A DNA stretch of 64,000 bases from Termitomyces sp. T153 (Eukaryota > Basidiomycota > Agaricomycetes > Agaricales > Lyophyllaceae). Location: positions 268,344 through 332,343 of the forward strand of contig JACKQL020000057.1 of NCBI GenBank assembly GCA_018296165.2, written 5' to 3'. The notes beneath the pieces were generated by a model. The model was not told the DNA's origin. It made no database searches and worked only from the letters and a program-made list of their open reading frames with translations. Shown here one piece after another: positions 21,866 to 34,283 of the stretch (within the stretch, counting starts at the first letter, position 1; each line of letters starts with the position of its first letter). The translations under genes and the position numbers were made by a program.

Positions 21866-23358
21866 ATGACTTCGTTGCTTGGCTCAGACCACTTCCTAAC
21901 TCTACCTCGACCTAACATCCTCGTAGGATCGCCCAGACCTGCGGGTGTTCCAGATACTACAACTCTTGCTGCTCATGACTTCGATGTTGATACCCGGACG
22001 GGCTTTATGCCCCCGCAGCCACCTCCCTCCCGCCTTCCTCCGACATGGGAGGCATGGGAGCACATCTTGGATGAAGCTCAAAGACTGAAGCTGCAGCTCG
22101 GAGATACCCCGGACCTTCCCCAGCACGAGCGAGAAAAGTCCGAGATGTGGCGGAGTCATGTACGAGATGTATGTGGTAAAAGACAATAATTTGTCCTTGG
22201 TAAAACTAATTCAATTTCTTTCATCAGCTTGAAATTCTTATTATCGACGAGTTGAAGACATCTGAACTATATCTCCGTCGTGCCCATCACGTTTTAGGAT
22301 GGATTCTTCATTTTTATATCCACTCTCTACCTCCCGATGCCCCAGTCGTGATACCTCCACCCATCACTCTCCCTCTTCTTCAAGTCAGCGCTGAGCTGAA
22401 GCTGCCGCCTGTCCTCACGTATTCCGATGATGTCCTATACAACTGGGAATTGAAAACGGAGCAGCCGCTCTATCAACCCGCACCAGACCTCAACAACCTT
22501 CGATGCCAAACACTCTTTACAGGCACAACAGACGAGGAAGAGTTTTATCTTTCCTCAGCTAGGATAGAGTTAGCCGGCGTTGCCGCCCTAGAGCTCATGC
22601 AGGTCATCATGGATGAAGCCTTCGTCGGCGATGACATCGCCATCCGCAGAATTACCCAATACCTTCTCAGTCTGTCCAACACCGTCCGTGAACTCCGTGC
22701 TCTCCTGCTAGCAGTTCGCGAAGGCTGCAACCCCGACATCTTCTATCACCACATCCGACCGTGGTTTCGCGGCGTCGATTCCGATCTCAAGAATCGGCCA
22801 TGGGTCTTCGCAGGCATTGAAGCTGATCCAAGTCTCTCACAGCCCACAGAACTCTCAGGTCCAAGTGCGGGTCAAAGCTCACTAGTTCACGCATTGGACA
22901 TCTTCCTCGGCGTAGACCAGTACTCGCATTCCAGTTCCCTCACAGGGTCGTCTGCTGTCACGGCTAAGAAGGCATTCTTGGATCGTATGCAGCTGTATAT
23001 GCCACGCCACCACAGGACATTCCTCAACCACCTATCAGTCAATCCACGACCTCTGCGTGCTTTTGTGACCGGCTCGAATAATGATGGGCTGCGAAATGCC
23101 TACAATGTCGCTGTTCTGGCGTTGAAAGAGTTCAGAGATGCCCACATGATCATTGTTGCTCAATATATCATTGGTCCATCCAGAAGGCCTGCTCCTAGTA
23201 TCTCTGTAGCGACCATACGCTCTGACATAAGGAAAGTTTATGGAGAAGTAGACATACCGCTTAAGGGAACAGGGGGGACGGAATTGGTCAATTTTCTGAA
23301 GGGCGTTCGCGACCGCACAGCTGGGGCAATTTTACCTGACAACGATACTTGTCATTAG
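21866..23358 (+). CDS. IDO: Indoleamine 2,3-dioxygenase (heme, tryptophan to N-formylkynurenine)
   Basis: Two exons (21866-22168 and 22228-23358) give 477 aa, in the fungal IDO range. It catalyses the first step of the kynurenine pathway toward NAD. Family marks are DVDTRTGFMPPQPP at the start, a helix-rich centre with VREGCNPDIFYHHIRPWFRG, the GPSAGQSSLVHALDIFLG loop (the flexible substrate loop), MPRHHRTFLNHL and the proximal heme ligand His in FRDAHMIIVAQYI. No transit peptide is seen, so it is probably cytosolic. It is convergent with the M16 peptidase (stop codons 79 bp apart). The upstream region is AT-rich with no clear motif. Confidence 0.93.
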
Positions 23359-23436
23359 CCCGCTAATATTGAGAACTTGCCTGTGTACTATGTAATGTAT
23401 TACACAAGTATATGTTATTAGGATATGATATGTTGG

Positions 23437-26400
23437 TTACCTGGGTTCTTCATCTGATCCGCTCTCGCTTCCGCTTTCTGCATCTTCATCCTCTCCGATC
23501 TCGTTAGGATCAGCCTCAAGTACACGCTGCTCAACACTGAAACCAGCTTCCTGTAGTCCTTTGCCAATTTGCTCAGCTTTACCCGGCGCAGTGACTGTCA
23601 CTGCGACAGAAGAAGAAGGCAAGAACAAAGGAAGAACATGCTTCTGTAGAGCCGCCAAAATATCTTCTTTAGAGACTGCCTGGTACCTTTCCAAAAGATC
23701 AATTTGATGGGTCCTACTGACACCTTTGAGAGCCTGATTGCTGAACGAAACAATGGCCTATGAGAGATTATCAGTGCTTTCTATCAAGTCAACCCGTTAC
23801 TGGTATTTACCGCTCTGCCCGGAGTCGAAACATTTTTAGTGACACCATAGACGATGCTGCTCTTCGCAGCATCTATGGTGGTTTGATCTAGTTCAATCTA
23901 AAAGGCACTGATGAGCTAGAGAAGCAGACAGTGCTTATAATGAGGCGTACTGAGAGGTCAACTAAACCCTTCACCACCTTTGCTGCCTCGTGGAAAGCAC
24001 CAAGACTATTGGAACTCTGGATCCTTGGGTGTGAATACAATTTAGAGACTGATACGAAAGTCACAACTGACGCGATATAGAGTAAAAGTGAGAAGTCCAG
24101 CTTCCACGTCCAGAGACACATAGGCGCCGTATGCCAATCCTGATCCACGAATATAACGCTTGAAATCATATGAGTCAGGAGATTTGTCGTGATGATGGAT
24201 TTTATAAGAGGTACCCAGAGGTAGCTTTCTGTTGCGTTCAAGACTTCGAGAGCTACGCGGATTGCTGGATAGTCTGAATGGTTGAACCCTTGGATGCCTT
24301 TGGTGCCATGGATCACAAATGAGCTCTCGATGGTGGGGAGGCTCATTACAATTGCCTTGGGAATAGGTCAGAGAGGATTGGCAACAGGAAGCAAGCGACA
24401 TCGAACCTTCTTCGTTGGGTTTTTACCGACTTCGCTGAGGGTGTCAGACGCAATAGGAACTGGAGAGAGCTCAATCGCCTGTAAAAAGTTTTAGAAGAGA
24501 GATCAGTTGGGATTAACCTTGTGCTTACCTGGTGGGATTTGCCAAAGTGCTTTGCCCAGGTACTTCTAGGTTTTTCGAGACCAAGAACGTTACCAGTGAC
24601 CGAGAAACGAACACCAGAAGGATCCACCACTATTTTACTTGAACATCGAAATTCGATAGAGCGCTGGTTCGACAACTTACGATGCTTGCGGATCTCCTCA
24701 AAATCACCGATTACTTCAGTCGGATTATCTTGAAGTCGTTTCGCAAGTTTTGGGACAAACTCTAGCTGTGGCAGGATTGATCCAGCAAGGGACGTAGAAT
24801 CATCATTGTAGATCAATCCAGCCCATAGAGAACCAAGGACATTATCTCCGCTTCGTTTTAGTTCTGGTAGGCTCTGCTGGATTTTTGCTATGACGATTTG
24901 CAACCTATTTCATTCACTGTATTAGATATAGATTACTAACAAAGGTGGTGACATCACCTGTCTTTGTCGAATTCAGCACCATATATCAAATCTTTCAACC
25001 AGGCAATGGCAGTTTCATAGCGAGCAGTCTCTACTTTGATGCTGACACGGAAAGTATCTGTAAAAGAATTTGCCAATCCCAGGCCGACTTCATAGGACAC
25101 CGTCTCATCATCGAGTTTGTTAATGACTTCTTCGTGAGTTAAATGCTCCCCTGATGCTCTCTTGAGGCCTAAGGAAAAGAAAGCAGACAAGTATGCAGAA
25201 ATCAATCTAGAAGCATACGATTAGAACCTATACATTCTGAAGAGGCAAATGAAGTTTACGGCCGCAAATGACTAGGGAGTTTGGCTAGGGAAAAGACTCC
25301 ATGGACTGAAACAAAATCGGACTAGGACAAGTGAGTCAGAGCAATACCGAAATGAAATACGAAGAGACGCTGACCTGTACGTGGTCGTACTGCACAAAGA
25401 AGGGCAAGGGGGATCCGTCACTGCTTATGTACTTCTCCAAGTCTGTTGATGATGATGCCAAACGTTGAGAGACCCTGCCAGCGCCGATTTCTTGGACACT
25501 TTTCACAGGTATCCATGCTATGCTCTTCACGTCTGGGACGGGGAAAGATGTCAACATATCAGTGGGAATAGGTTGATCATGTTCAGCTTTCGCTGCTTCT
25601 AATTCAGCTGCAGCCTTCTTTAACCCTTCTGATCCAAGTTCTTCGATTTGCCGCGAAACTCTGTTCTTTTCGTCTTGCTCGAGCGTTTCCGCGAGTACGG
25701 CAGAAGGTTTTCCGAGGATGACGATCGGATGCGTATCGATGTAATATCTATGAGATTGTAGTCCTCAGGATAAAACGAGGCAGCTGCGAAGAATCAACGT
25801 ACTTCTGAAGAAGAGATGTCCACAATTCACTCGACCAACTCCGCAAATCATCGAATTGTTTGATGTCATCCATGGAATCCTTGAGATCAGAACCATCCAC
25901 CGCACCATAAAGGAAATCGGTGATAATGGACCCGGAGAATGTATCTCCTTTTGAAGATTCAAGTTTGCTTCGAAGCTTTTGAAGATGAGTAGGATTCTTT
26001 GAATAAGAGGAACTCCAATACCTGCCGTTCCTCCCGATTGAGAACCATTGCCATTCGTTCCATATCTATTCCCTCTTTGACAATGCGTTGGAAACTATTC
26101 CTAAGCTTCACGTCGAATTTATCGAGATGTTCTGTAGGTACCGATCCAATGTAGGTAACTAGGTCAACATGGGTGGTGCATGTATTTTCCCCAAAGTATA
26201 TATATCCACTGGGGCGAGTCAGCAAGATGCTTCAAATTAAGAATCGTACTAACCAGAGAGGTTGTTCTATCTCTATGTATTCCTTATTCAAAGGGGCGGT
26301 AGCTGATGAAGTCAGGTAAGTCCCAAGGATTTCAAGTGCCTTATGGTCCTCGTCAATAGGAGTGCATAAGTAGCAGTTACAAATCCTGCATACCTTTCGT

Positions 26401-27874
26401 TCGAGAAACGCATTCGGGGCGGGCCCAAGGAAAGACAGTGTAATTTCTCCCATGCCTTACATTCGAATGAGAAAAGAACAGGGTAGTAATTATATAATTA
26501 CTCACTTTCATCTCTTTCCGGAAACTGGACGGTTTTTTTGATGGTTTCCTTGATAGTTGGGCGATTGGCGGATGGAGTTTCGACAAAGGGGCGTTTCCAG
26601 CCTGGGGGACGAGGACCCTTTCCCTGACCATGTTCGATAATACTGGGTTCCACCTGCTTCTGCACGACGTCAAGAAGAGACAGTGTGCCACTAGATAACT
26701 TCCCGGCGACGATAAGTGATAAATTATGCGGCACATAGTACGTCCCATGATATCTTCTGACTAAGAAAAACGTTGATTACATCAAGAAGTAGGTCAAAGT
26801 CGAGACATACTTTGTTCCGGAGTCAATACTCTGAGGGCTTCCATCAGTCCTCCTGTTTCGCTACGATACGCACTTTCAGGAGGATTGATCAAGCGCTGAG
26901 CACTGAAAGGATACATAAGTGTTATCGAGAAAGAAACAGAGTTTCGTGACCGACTTCAGCGCCATTAGATCTCCGGAAGTATTTTCTCTCCCTTGCATTT
27001 CACTGTAAACAACTCCGGAGTCCTGCCCCTTCCCATCTATATGATGAACCTAGACGAAACTTGAGGGCTTTTTAAGACATAGATTACAGAACGTATACCT
27101 CGGTCACGAATCTGAGAAAGGGTGTATCAGTTTCATTCAATGGAAAAACGGCTTCGAAAACACACCCAGCTTTCGTGATCGTTGGATATAATATATGATC
27201 CAGATAAATGGGTAGTAGTTGCAGGAAACCTTGTTCACCAGCTGTGGATATCGTGTATGCAGTGTGATCGGTGTCGGTCCAAGCGTTCGTTCCGTTTGAA
27301 AAGCCACGATTTGCCAAATTGTCTAATACTCCCTTGTAAGGGTATTTTTCTGAACCCATAAAGACCAGACTAGGATTTGATAAGCCACCGAAAGGCTGTC
27401 AGAGTAATTGAGGCGCACTGTTCCAAAGTGTGCGGACAGCCGGAGTCATCAAAGACTAATGAAAAAGTTTTCAGCGTTTTCGGGGATAGGATGAATATTA
27501 AGATAACGCGTTACTTTCTGTAGCAACGACGAAGTATCCGTTGACAATGGGAGCTTGACAAAAGTAGTAATATAAGTGATTTGTTTCCATCGATGCGAGT
27601 CCTTTGTAAGCTTGCCTTCATAATCAAGATGAACGACACTAAGCCCTGTTGTCCGACTTCTCCACTTAGAGACTGTAACATCCGTAAAGTCAAGCTTGAC
27701 GCGTTTCACGAGATCGAAATTGCCAAAGGATTCAGGGATGGTAGCGGACATGGCAGTTGATGCGTAGTGACGTTGAAAGGGGGAGGGAAAGGCTCGATGT
27801 GAAGAGTGGAATACAGAGATAGAGCAGCGTCGTGCGAGCGTTGGGGCAAGAGAATGTCTCAACACCGATAGCAT
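23437..27874 (-). CDS. M16-family zinc metallopeptidase, ~1000 aa
   Basis: A long many-exon gene on the minus strand. The N-terminus encodes the inverted zinc motif HTLEH (CPHTLEHLVFMGSEKYPYKG), split by an intron at 27359-27410, and GFSNGTNAWTDTDHTAYT. Later segments include YYVPHNLSLIVAGKLS, GEITLSFLGPAPNAFL, IDTHPIVILGKPSAV, RGSGLAYGAYVSLDVE and a final domain ending in an acidic Glu/Asp/Ser-rich tail. The order fits the two-half, presequence-protease/Mug138-like branch of M16. From the ATG at 27874 there is an Arg-rich, hydroxylated leader (LRHSLAPTLARRCSISVFHS), which could be a mitochondrial presequence; the alternative start at 27751 (MSATIPESF) would lack it. One intron (27554-27616) uses a GC donor. 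It is divergent from the NGL2-like gene, 179 bp between ATGs. Confidence 0.88.
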
Positions 27875-28052
27875 ACGCGTAAGGCAAGGATAGTCTGATA
27901 AGTACTGAGTTGTTGTAGATTTCAATTCTTTCGCCACACGTGACACCGAAAATCATTTCCGGAGTAGTAGCCCTCCATACTTGCTTGTGGTCACTCTCAG
28001 GCTGTTCTCCTTCGCTCGCAATCGTGGCTCTGCCACACTTTCCCCCTTGAGA

Positions 28053-29810
28053 ATGGCTACCACATCCAAACGTTATCAGCTCACTCCAGAGCAAGTGGCG
28101 CTCTCAGAGGAGCGCAAGGCCAAGAAGCTGAAGAGTACCGCTCTCCAACAGAACAACAACGCGGGAAGAATCATAGAACGATGCTGGATACCGACAGGAC
28201 TTCAAAGCGGTCAGCAGGGTGACCAGCGTGTGAAAGTATTCACTTGGAATGTCTGTGCAAAGTTTCCGGATCTAATGTGGCTCTCAATCTGATGTACATA
28301 GCCCACTCCAGCTGTTGGCCCAGTGTCTAGTCCGTATGTCCTTTTCAGAAGAAACTTTCGAGACTTGAAATTTAGGGAACTATTGTAAGGCCGGGAGTTG
28401 TTTCCGACGAGCGACTGTTTGAAAGCTAATCAGAGAGAACAAATGCTCTATCGTGAACTCTTATCTACACAGGCAGATATCCTGTGCCTCCAGGTGCTTG
28501 GTCCGTCGAGACGCGATTCACCTTTTGTTCATCCTCCCTTAGGAAGTGGACCGTCTTGAGAAGATAATCCCTGCGCTCAACAAAGCAGGATATGCACATC
28601 ATTATGCCGCTGGTCCTGGTAAGAAGCATGGGTGTCTTATTGCTTTCAAAAAGCAACTATATACAATGATTTCCGCGAAGACCATTCTCTATGACGTTGA
28701 AGAAGTGCGCAGCGATGGAGATGATGCGGCGCGTCGTGGAAAAAGTTTTGAGACCAAGAATATCGGTTCCCTGGTATCACTTCAAAGCAACACGGCAGGG
28801 AAGGCAGAGGGATTGATCGTCGCGACAACACACTTGTTCTGGCATCCGAGGTCCGTGATTTACATTTTCAGATAAGTAACAATTATCAATCTTGAAAAAA
28901 TAGATATACGTACGAAAGGGCGAGGTACGTTAATTACAAAACTCATCTCTCATATGTAGTTGGGCTGACAATGAATTATTGAGTCAGACAGGCCGGGATA
29001 TTGGTTAGAGAAACAAACAACTTCAGAAAAGAACTCGACGTAGAACATTGGCCCTGTATCATCGGTGGAGGTAAAATGAACTTGATTTGTTATCTCTCGT
29101 CTTCAGCATTCACATGTTCCGGGCAGACTTCAATTTTGCACCCGACGATATCGCTTATTCTCTTCTTGTTGGAGACTCTATACTTTCCGAGCAAAAAGAT
29201 GTTATAACTCCATCCTATGTTGTTCATATGTCTGTTGATCCTTCTGCAGTACCAGATCCCAGGCCCGAAGCAGGGGAGGGTAACGAGGAAAGTGGAGATC
29301 CAGATAAGGTGATAACATCTGCTCGAGCTGCGACACCATCGGATGGACTTCTCTCATTGACTGAGCTATCAAATTTCTTTGCTCGCATACCAAGGTTACG
29401 CAGCGCCTACGACGTAGGGCTAGCCAGGATCAAGAACCTTAGTGACTTGCAGACATTTGGTTCTCGAGTTAATTTGGGATCCGACAGACGGGGTCGCTAT
29501 GAACCAGAATACACGAGCTATACACACTATTGGAAGACAACTCTTGGTTTGTATTTTTGAACCTGATCCAGTTCATAACCGTTAAACACTCTCCCTTCCA
29601 GATTACATCTTTGTTTTAGACCCAATCGATCGAGAGTCGAATGTAGTCGCCCTCCTCTCACCACACAGAACGAAGGACCTAGAACATGGCCTGCCACAGA
29701 CAGGCGTTAGCAGCAGCGATCATGTTTCACTAGCTGCAGAATTTTGCTGGTCTAGAGACAAGTTGACTTATAAAGTCAATCTAAGTATAGAAGCAGAGAC
29801 TGAAAGCTAG
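28053..29810 (+). CDS. NGL2/CCR4-type endonuclease/exonuclease/phosphatase (RNA exonuclease)
   Basis: A multi-exon EEP-fold nuclease. Ordered motifs are KVFTWN then LLAQCLVR (first exon junction at 28250/28312), ILCLQEVDRLE with the catalytic Glu, HGCLIAFKK, VATTHLFWHPR, CIIGGDFNFAPDD (Asp/Asn pair, split by an intron in the GGD codon region) and the terminal SSDHVSLAAEF (Asp-His pair). A basic N-terminus (LSEERKAKKLKS) may be a nuclear or nucleolar signal; yeast Ngl2 trims the 3' end of 5.8S rRNA. An acidic insert (PDPRPEAGEGNEESGDPD) lies between motifs. The start at 28053 follows a pyrimidine-rich leader. Substrate assignment is by family only. Confidence 0.88.
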
Positions 29811-29922
29811 AGGATAGTAAAGTAGCAGAAAGGATTGTAATGAAATGATGATGAATCCATATCGTCCGTGCATGGTGTCAGCCCTATATATATACATCTA
29901 ACTAACGTTGAAGTCCGAAGAT

Positions 29923-32900
29923 TCAGTTTCTTGTCGCTCTATCAGATCCTTGTAAGAGACTGTCAAATAACCCACCAGCCGATTTCTCGTTGCGCAGTTG
30001 GATCATATAAATAATGCCTGTGCGCTGTCCTTTGTCACTGAGCTCGATTGCCACTCCAGTCTTTCCAACTCGTTCCACACCATCAGTGAGGACTATAGTG
30101 GAAATCATGATAGACTTTTCCTTGTTGTCTGCCTCCACGACAAGTTGTTTGATATTGGTTGGGTCCTGACGGTAAAGCTTAAGCTTAGCCGAGCCCAATG
30201 ACTTCCACTGTGCATGTTGTTGCTGGAGGAAAACCTTGCATTTCATCTGTGCAGAAATTGTGGATGTTACTGGTCCCACGTGCTGTGAAGTTTCTTGGAC
30301 AGGGGAGTTGGGTGGACTAGGTTCGTCGAATTCGACCATAGAGACCGAGCGGGAGGCAGACTGGAGTGAGGGCGGAAGGAGGCGCGGAAGACTACTGTAT
30401 GAGCTATTCCTGGAGAAGTTGTTGAGGCTTGAGGGGTGGCCACTAGGGAAAGCTGGTATAGGTGGTGGAGCAGCGCCTGGATTTTGTTCATAATGAGAGT
30501 ACTGAGACGCAAGAGAACGGCCAGATGGGCTTTTCCGTATTCCTAAAGGAGGGCCATTCGGAAGACCTGGCTCCGAAGGAGGGCGTGGCGGGGGGTATGG
30601 GTTCGGTGGAAGGGCTCCCGGGGGAAGTCCGTTTGACCCAGCACGGTTTGGCGGATTTGGTTGATTGGAACCTGGCTGGAAAGGTGGGGGGCCATACGAA
30701 CCCGGCGGATTTTGAAGTCTGCTGGGACTAGGGCCGCGACCTCGAGTGGGACCAAAATTAGGACCAGGACGAACAGGACCGGGGCCACCAAAACTGGTAC
30801 CAGGGCTAGGACCTGGAAAAACTGAGCCGGGGCCAGGACCTGGGAAAACCGAACCAGGACCAGGGCCAGGACCTGGAAGAACTGAACCAGGGCCGGGACC
30901 AGGACCATGGAAAACTGAACCAGGGCCGGGACCAGGACCTTGGAGAACTGAACCAGGACTGGGGCCAGGACCAGGACCTTGAAGAACTGAACCGGGACCA
31001 GGGGGGATAGAACCAGGACCACCAAAGACATGTCCTGGTCCAGGAGGAAGAGGCGGACCAGAACCAGGCCGTGAAGGGTCCTGGTAGCCAATACTAGTAG
31101 CCCGACTCGGTGCTTGAATGGGTATAGGCCCATTACCATGTGACACTGGTTGTCCTGGCGGCGGGTTCCTCTGGAACGTAGATGGTGGAAAGGAATTGAT
31201 TATTGAGGGTTCTCTCTGAGCCACCTGCCCATTACTGCCTAAAGATAATGAAAGCCCTACCATGCTATCAGTTGTGCCTCCATCGTCACGATACGGGGGC
31301 GGAGGGGCACCCGTTGGGCTGAGTTGTTGCGATGATCCATTGAATGGGCTTGGGCTGCGGCTGCTAACGGGATTTGAGGAGGGGTGAGAGGGAAAAGATG
31401 GATTGGTTGGTCCACGAAGGAGGTCATTTAGTGGGGGCACAGGAGGTGGGGGCACCTTGGAGGCGGGCGGAACTGAAGAAATCGATAAGAACAGGCATAG
31501 TAAAAATAACGGAAAAACCTACGCGACTGCGAAAATTCGATGCATTCTCTGAACTGAGTGAGCAAAGCGTTTCGAAGCTCTGTTGACTGAGTCTCAAGAA
31601 AAAGAGTCTCCTTTCTCATGATTACCAACCGTAGCGATTTGGCTGTTTGATTGTTGATCGAAAATCTAACGAAATGAAGGGACTGGAAAACGCACGCTTT
31701 TCAGGAATTTCAAATACTCGCAACACTTTGCCTGCAAGAGGAGGATATGAGAGCCACGAGTCGGCTCCATCTTGTCCATGAAGGCTTCTTTCCTGTGGCG
31801 TCATCCTTTCTGCTATCAAAAAGAGATCGGAAAGAAGATAGATATGACCGAAGGAATGAACAACTTCTATCCCTGTGGCTTGTGACGTAAAGCGAATGAT
31901 GACGTCCATGGAGAGACGAAGCTCCCGAGTGAAAGTGAGTGAAGGCGGTGCCATTTGCAAACGGACGATCTGTAGGAAGACAAGTCGATGAAGACGTCGT
32001 AGTTAAGTATGGGACTGACATACTTTGGGTTTCATGGTAAAGATATCGAGAGTCCGCTGCGTGGACAACCGGCGTTCGAGATCCGATAGTGGCATGGAAA
32101 GAGTTGTAGACGATGCACGACTGACTGTAGTTGTTGGTGTTTCCCGTGAGTAGCGCTCACTGTGTTGAACAACATTCACCGGAACCGGATCATTTAGAGT
32201 ACACACCAACTTACCCGCCGGAGACGCTACTATCACGAGTTGAACTACTCTCGCTCCCGGGATGTGTATCTGCACTTAACCGTACATCAGAATTTTGCCT
32301 GTTCTGGTGCTCGATGACGCTCTGAGTTCTTAGGTCGATCACAACCTCTTCAACTGATTCTCCATCAAGCAGGGGTAATGGAGTGGGCAGTTCAGTGTCT
32401 AGTTCCCCGACCCTGATAGAACTGCGACTCTCAAGGGTAGCCAGGAGTTGATCAAGGGATTCTAGTGCTCCAATGAGTAGTTTATGATCGCTCTTTCCGG
32501 GCGCGGTGCTTTTCAGAAGGCGACCATAAAGTTTCTTGTAGTATTTAAGCCTCGCTTTAGGAAGGAGGAACAAGTCATCGAGTGTCCAGGTGGGCGGGTT
32601 GATTGTGTTGGAAGCGATAGCAGAGGACGGAGGCGGATTAGAGGCAGAAAAGGTGGTCAGAATGTTGGCGAGTTTCGCGTTAGATCGGATGGGTTCCCAG
32701 ACATCGAAACCGCAGCGATACTTGGAACAATAATTGGAGTATGGTCCTTGAAGGTCATCGATCTGATCGACGATAAGAATCAAGTAGAAAGCGCGGTGAG
32801 ACGACACGAACCCATCGCATGAGGAGGTCGCCGAGGGCTTTTGGGTTTGATGGACTTGTAGCGATCTCCTTAAGTCTCTGAAAGGCGGATGAGTAGGCGG

Positions 32901-33276
32901 GAAGGAAGGGAAGGAAGGGTCCGTACAGCATAAAAGGTCCTGCTGGCCTTGTAGACGCCTTCTACGGTGCGAAACATGGTGTCAAGTTGGGGAGGGGGGA
33001 GATTTGAACGTGACCAAGCGGCGGCAACTTTCTGGAGAAGAGTCAGGAGCTGGAGAGGGGAGAGAGGGAGAGACGGACGCGAATGATGCCTGTGAGGTGG
33101 TCGACATAGGACTTTTCGGAGTCGAGGAGGTCAGTGAGTGGGTTTGACTTGCGGGCGGGGGAGGACGGGGATGGGTGAGTGGGTGGGGCGTTGTCTGTGG
33201 GGGAAAAGGAGAGCGGCGGCGGGACGTGCTTTGGCGGTGGCGGCGGCGGGCTGAGCTCACCTTGCGCGTTGTCCAT
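29923..33276 (-). CDS. Rho guanine-nucleotide exchange factor (DH-PH) with Pro/Gly-rich repeat tail
   Basis: A minus-strand multi-exon gene. A Pro-rich start (LSPPPPPPKHVPPP) leads to a DH domain (NPLTDLLDSEKSYVDHLTGI, then KVAAAWSRSNLPPPQLDTMF and YSNYCSKYRCGFDVWEPI, LDDLFLLPKARLKYYKKLYG). A Ser-rich linker and a PH-like segment follow (FTRELRLSMDVIIRFTSQ, HIYLLSDLFLIAERM, VLRVFEIPEKR). The second half is a 510-aa open stretch. It is Pro/Ser-rich, with repeats of a GPGPGSV(F/L) unit, and ends in a folded-looking domain (QMKCKVFLQQQHAQWKSLG to GIIYMIQLRNEKSAGGLF) that resembles a RanBP1/EVH1-like PH fold. The expected role is activating a Rho-type GTPase at the cortex. Exon limits are not all resolved. 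The start codon lies only 57 bp from the divergent gene at 33333. Confidence 0.82.
30746..31060 (-). repeat. Imperfect tandem repeat coding GPGPGSV(F/L) in the RhoGEF tail
   Basis: At least six units of about 36-45 bp, read on the minus strand as variations of GPGPGSVLQGPGPG, GSVFHGPGPG, GSVLPGPGPG. On the plus strand the unit is GGACCAGGACCTGGAAAAACTGA-like. Units differ by point changes and small length steps, so it is an expanding coding minisatellite in the disordered tail, not a structural collagen domain. Confidence 0.9.
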
Positions 33277-33332
33277 GGCTAAGAAAGAATAAACAACTAA
33301 TACAAATTATTATTCGTTTCAATTCAATCATC
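33277..33332. promoter_or_regulatory. Very short divergent promoter (RhoGEF / membrane protein)
   Basis: Only 56 bp separate the two start codons, and this includes both 5' UTRs. The segment is AT-rich (TAATACAAATTATTATTCG) and contains an ATTCAATCATCATG leader. Either the two 5' leaders overlap or the true start of one gene is further inside. Confidence 0.4.
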
Positions 33333-34174
33333 ATGTCATCCGACGCTCCAAAGCCCCTCAGCTACAACATCGCCTGGGCCCAGCGCACATTCTCAGACCG
33401 CCCCACCACAGAGGCCCTTCTCGCCCCAGAGCGCGACGCTGGCAACGTCTCCTTCAACGACTATCAAGCGGCCGCCCGCTTCTTTGCTGGCTCCCACCGC
33501 CTCTATCGCGTCTGTTGGCCCCCTTACTTTCTCGGCTCACTCTGACTCCTTGTCCAGTTCATCGGTGGCTTCCTAGCTATCCCCGTCACCTTTGTCTTCC
33601 GCAGGCCCTCTTGGTCGCCCCTCCGCACATGTTCCTTCTTCGCCGCCTCTACACTCTGCGGTTCTTTCACAGGCCACACAATGGCGATCTCCGCCCACGT
33701 CACCTTTGTTCGCTCCCTTGAAGATCCTTCAGGCTTTGCGCAGGCTCTCGAGAACATTCGAAAAGATTCTGGCGTGTATGCACCATCCGGTCCCACTATC
33801 GTCAGGTCAGGTTCTCAATGGTCCGTTAATGCCGCCGATCCATCCCCGATAGGTTTGATAGTCATTCCTCTGTCCTTTTCTGGCTGACATTTTTTCCAAC
33901 TTGAGAAACCTCACCCACACTGCCGTCAACAGAAAGGCCTTCTATCAATCCACCAAGCAAGTGGGATCAAATTCGTGCTGTCAATGCACGTACATCAACC
34001 AATTCCTCATGGGATGCCCTTCGTCAGAGGCATGAAAGGACCCGCGTGCCTTCTGTCAATTCTGACTCGGATCCAGATGCCTTTGAACGGTCACGCACCG
34101 AAGATCGTGTCGCAGAACAGGCCAAATTCAACGAAATGTTGGAAAGAGAAAGAAACATCAAACACGATTCTTAA
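33333..34174 (+). CDS. Small two-helix membrane protein, uncharacterised
   Basis: Three exons (33333-33509, 33558-33810, 33933-34174) give 223 aa with consistent phases. The donor at 33811 is chosen because it keeps the SERPSINPPSKWDQIRAVNA frame open to the stop. After a soluble start (YNIAWAQRTFSDRPTTEAL) there are two hydrophobic segments, FIGGFLAIPVTFVF (about residues 60-73) and TCSFFAASTLCGSFTGHTMAI (about 80-100), joined by a short basic loop. The tail is hydrophilic with a helical, charged end (RVAEQAKFNEMLERERNIK). The two close helices suggest an organelle membrane protein such as an OCIA-like fold, but I do not recognise it with certainty. It shares a 56-bp promoter gap with the RhoGEF. 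Confidence 0.75.
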
Positions 34175-34283
34175 TGTCAAGCAATACATACAATACAGAC
34201 CTTACATACAAAACTTTTACTACATATAATACAAACTATCCTCGAATCCAGCCTGGCCAAGAAATTATTGTACTCTATGAATG

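Noticed and set aside
30746..30982. Plus-strand Gly/Pro-rich ORF of 78 aa
   Set aside because: It is the antisense shadow of the coding repeat in the RhoGEF gene.
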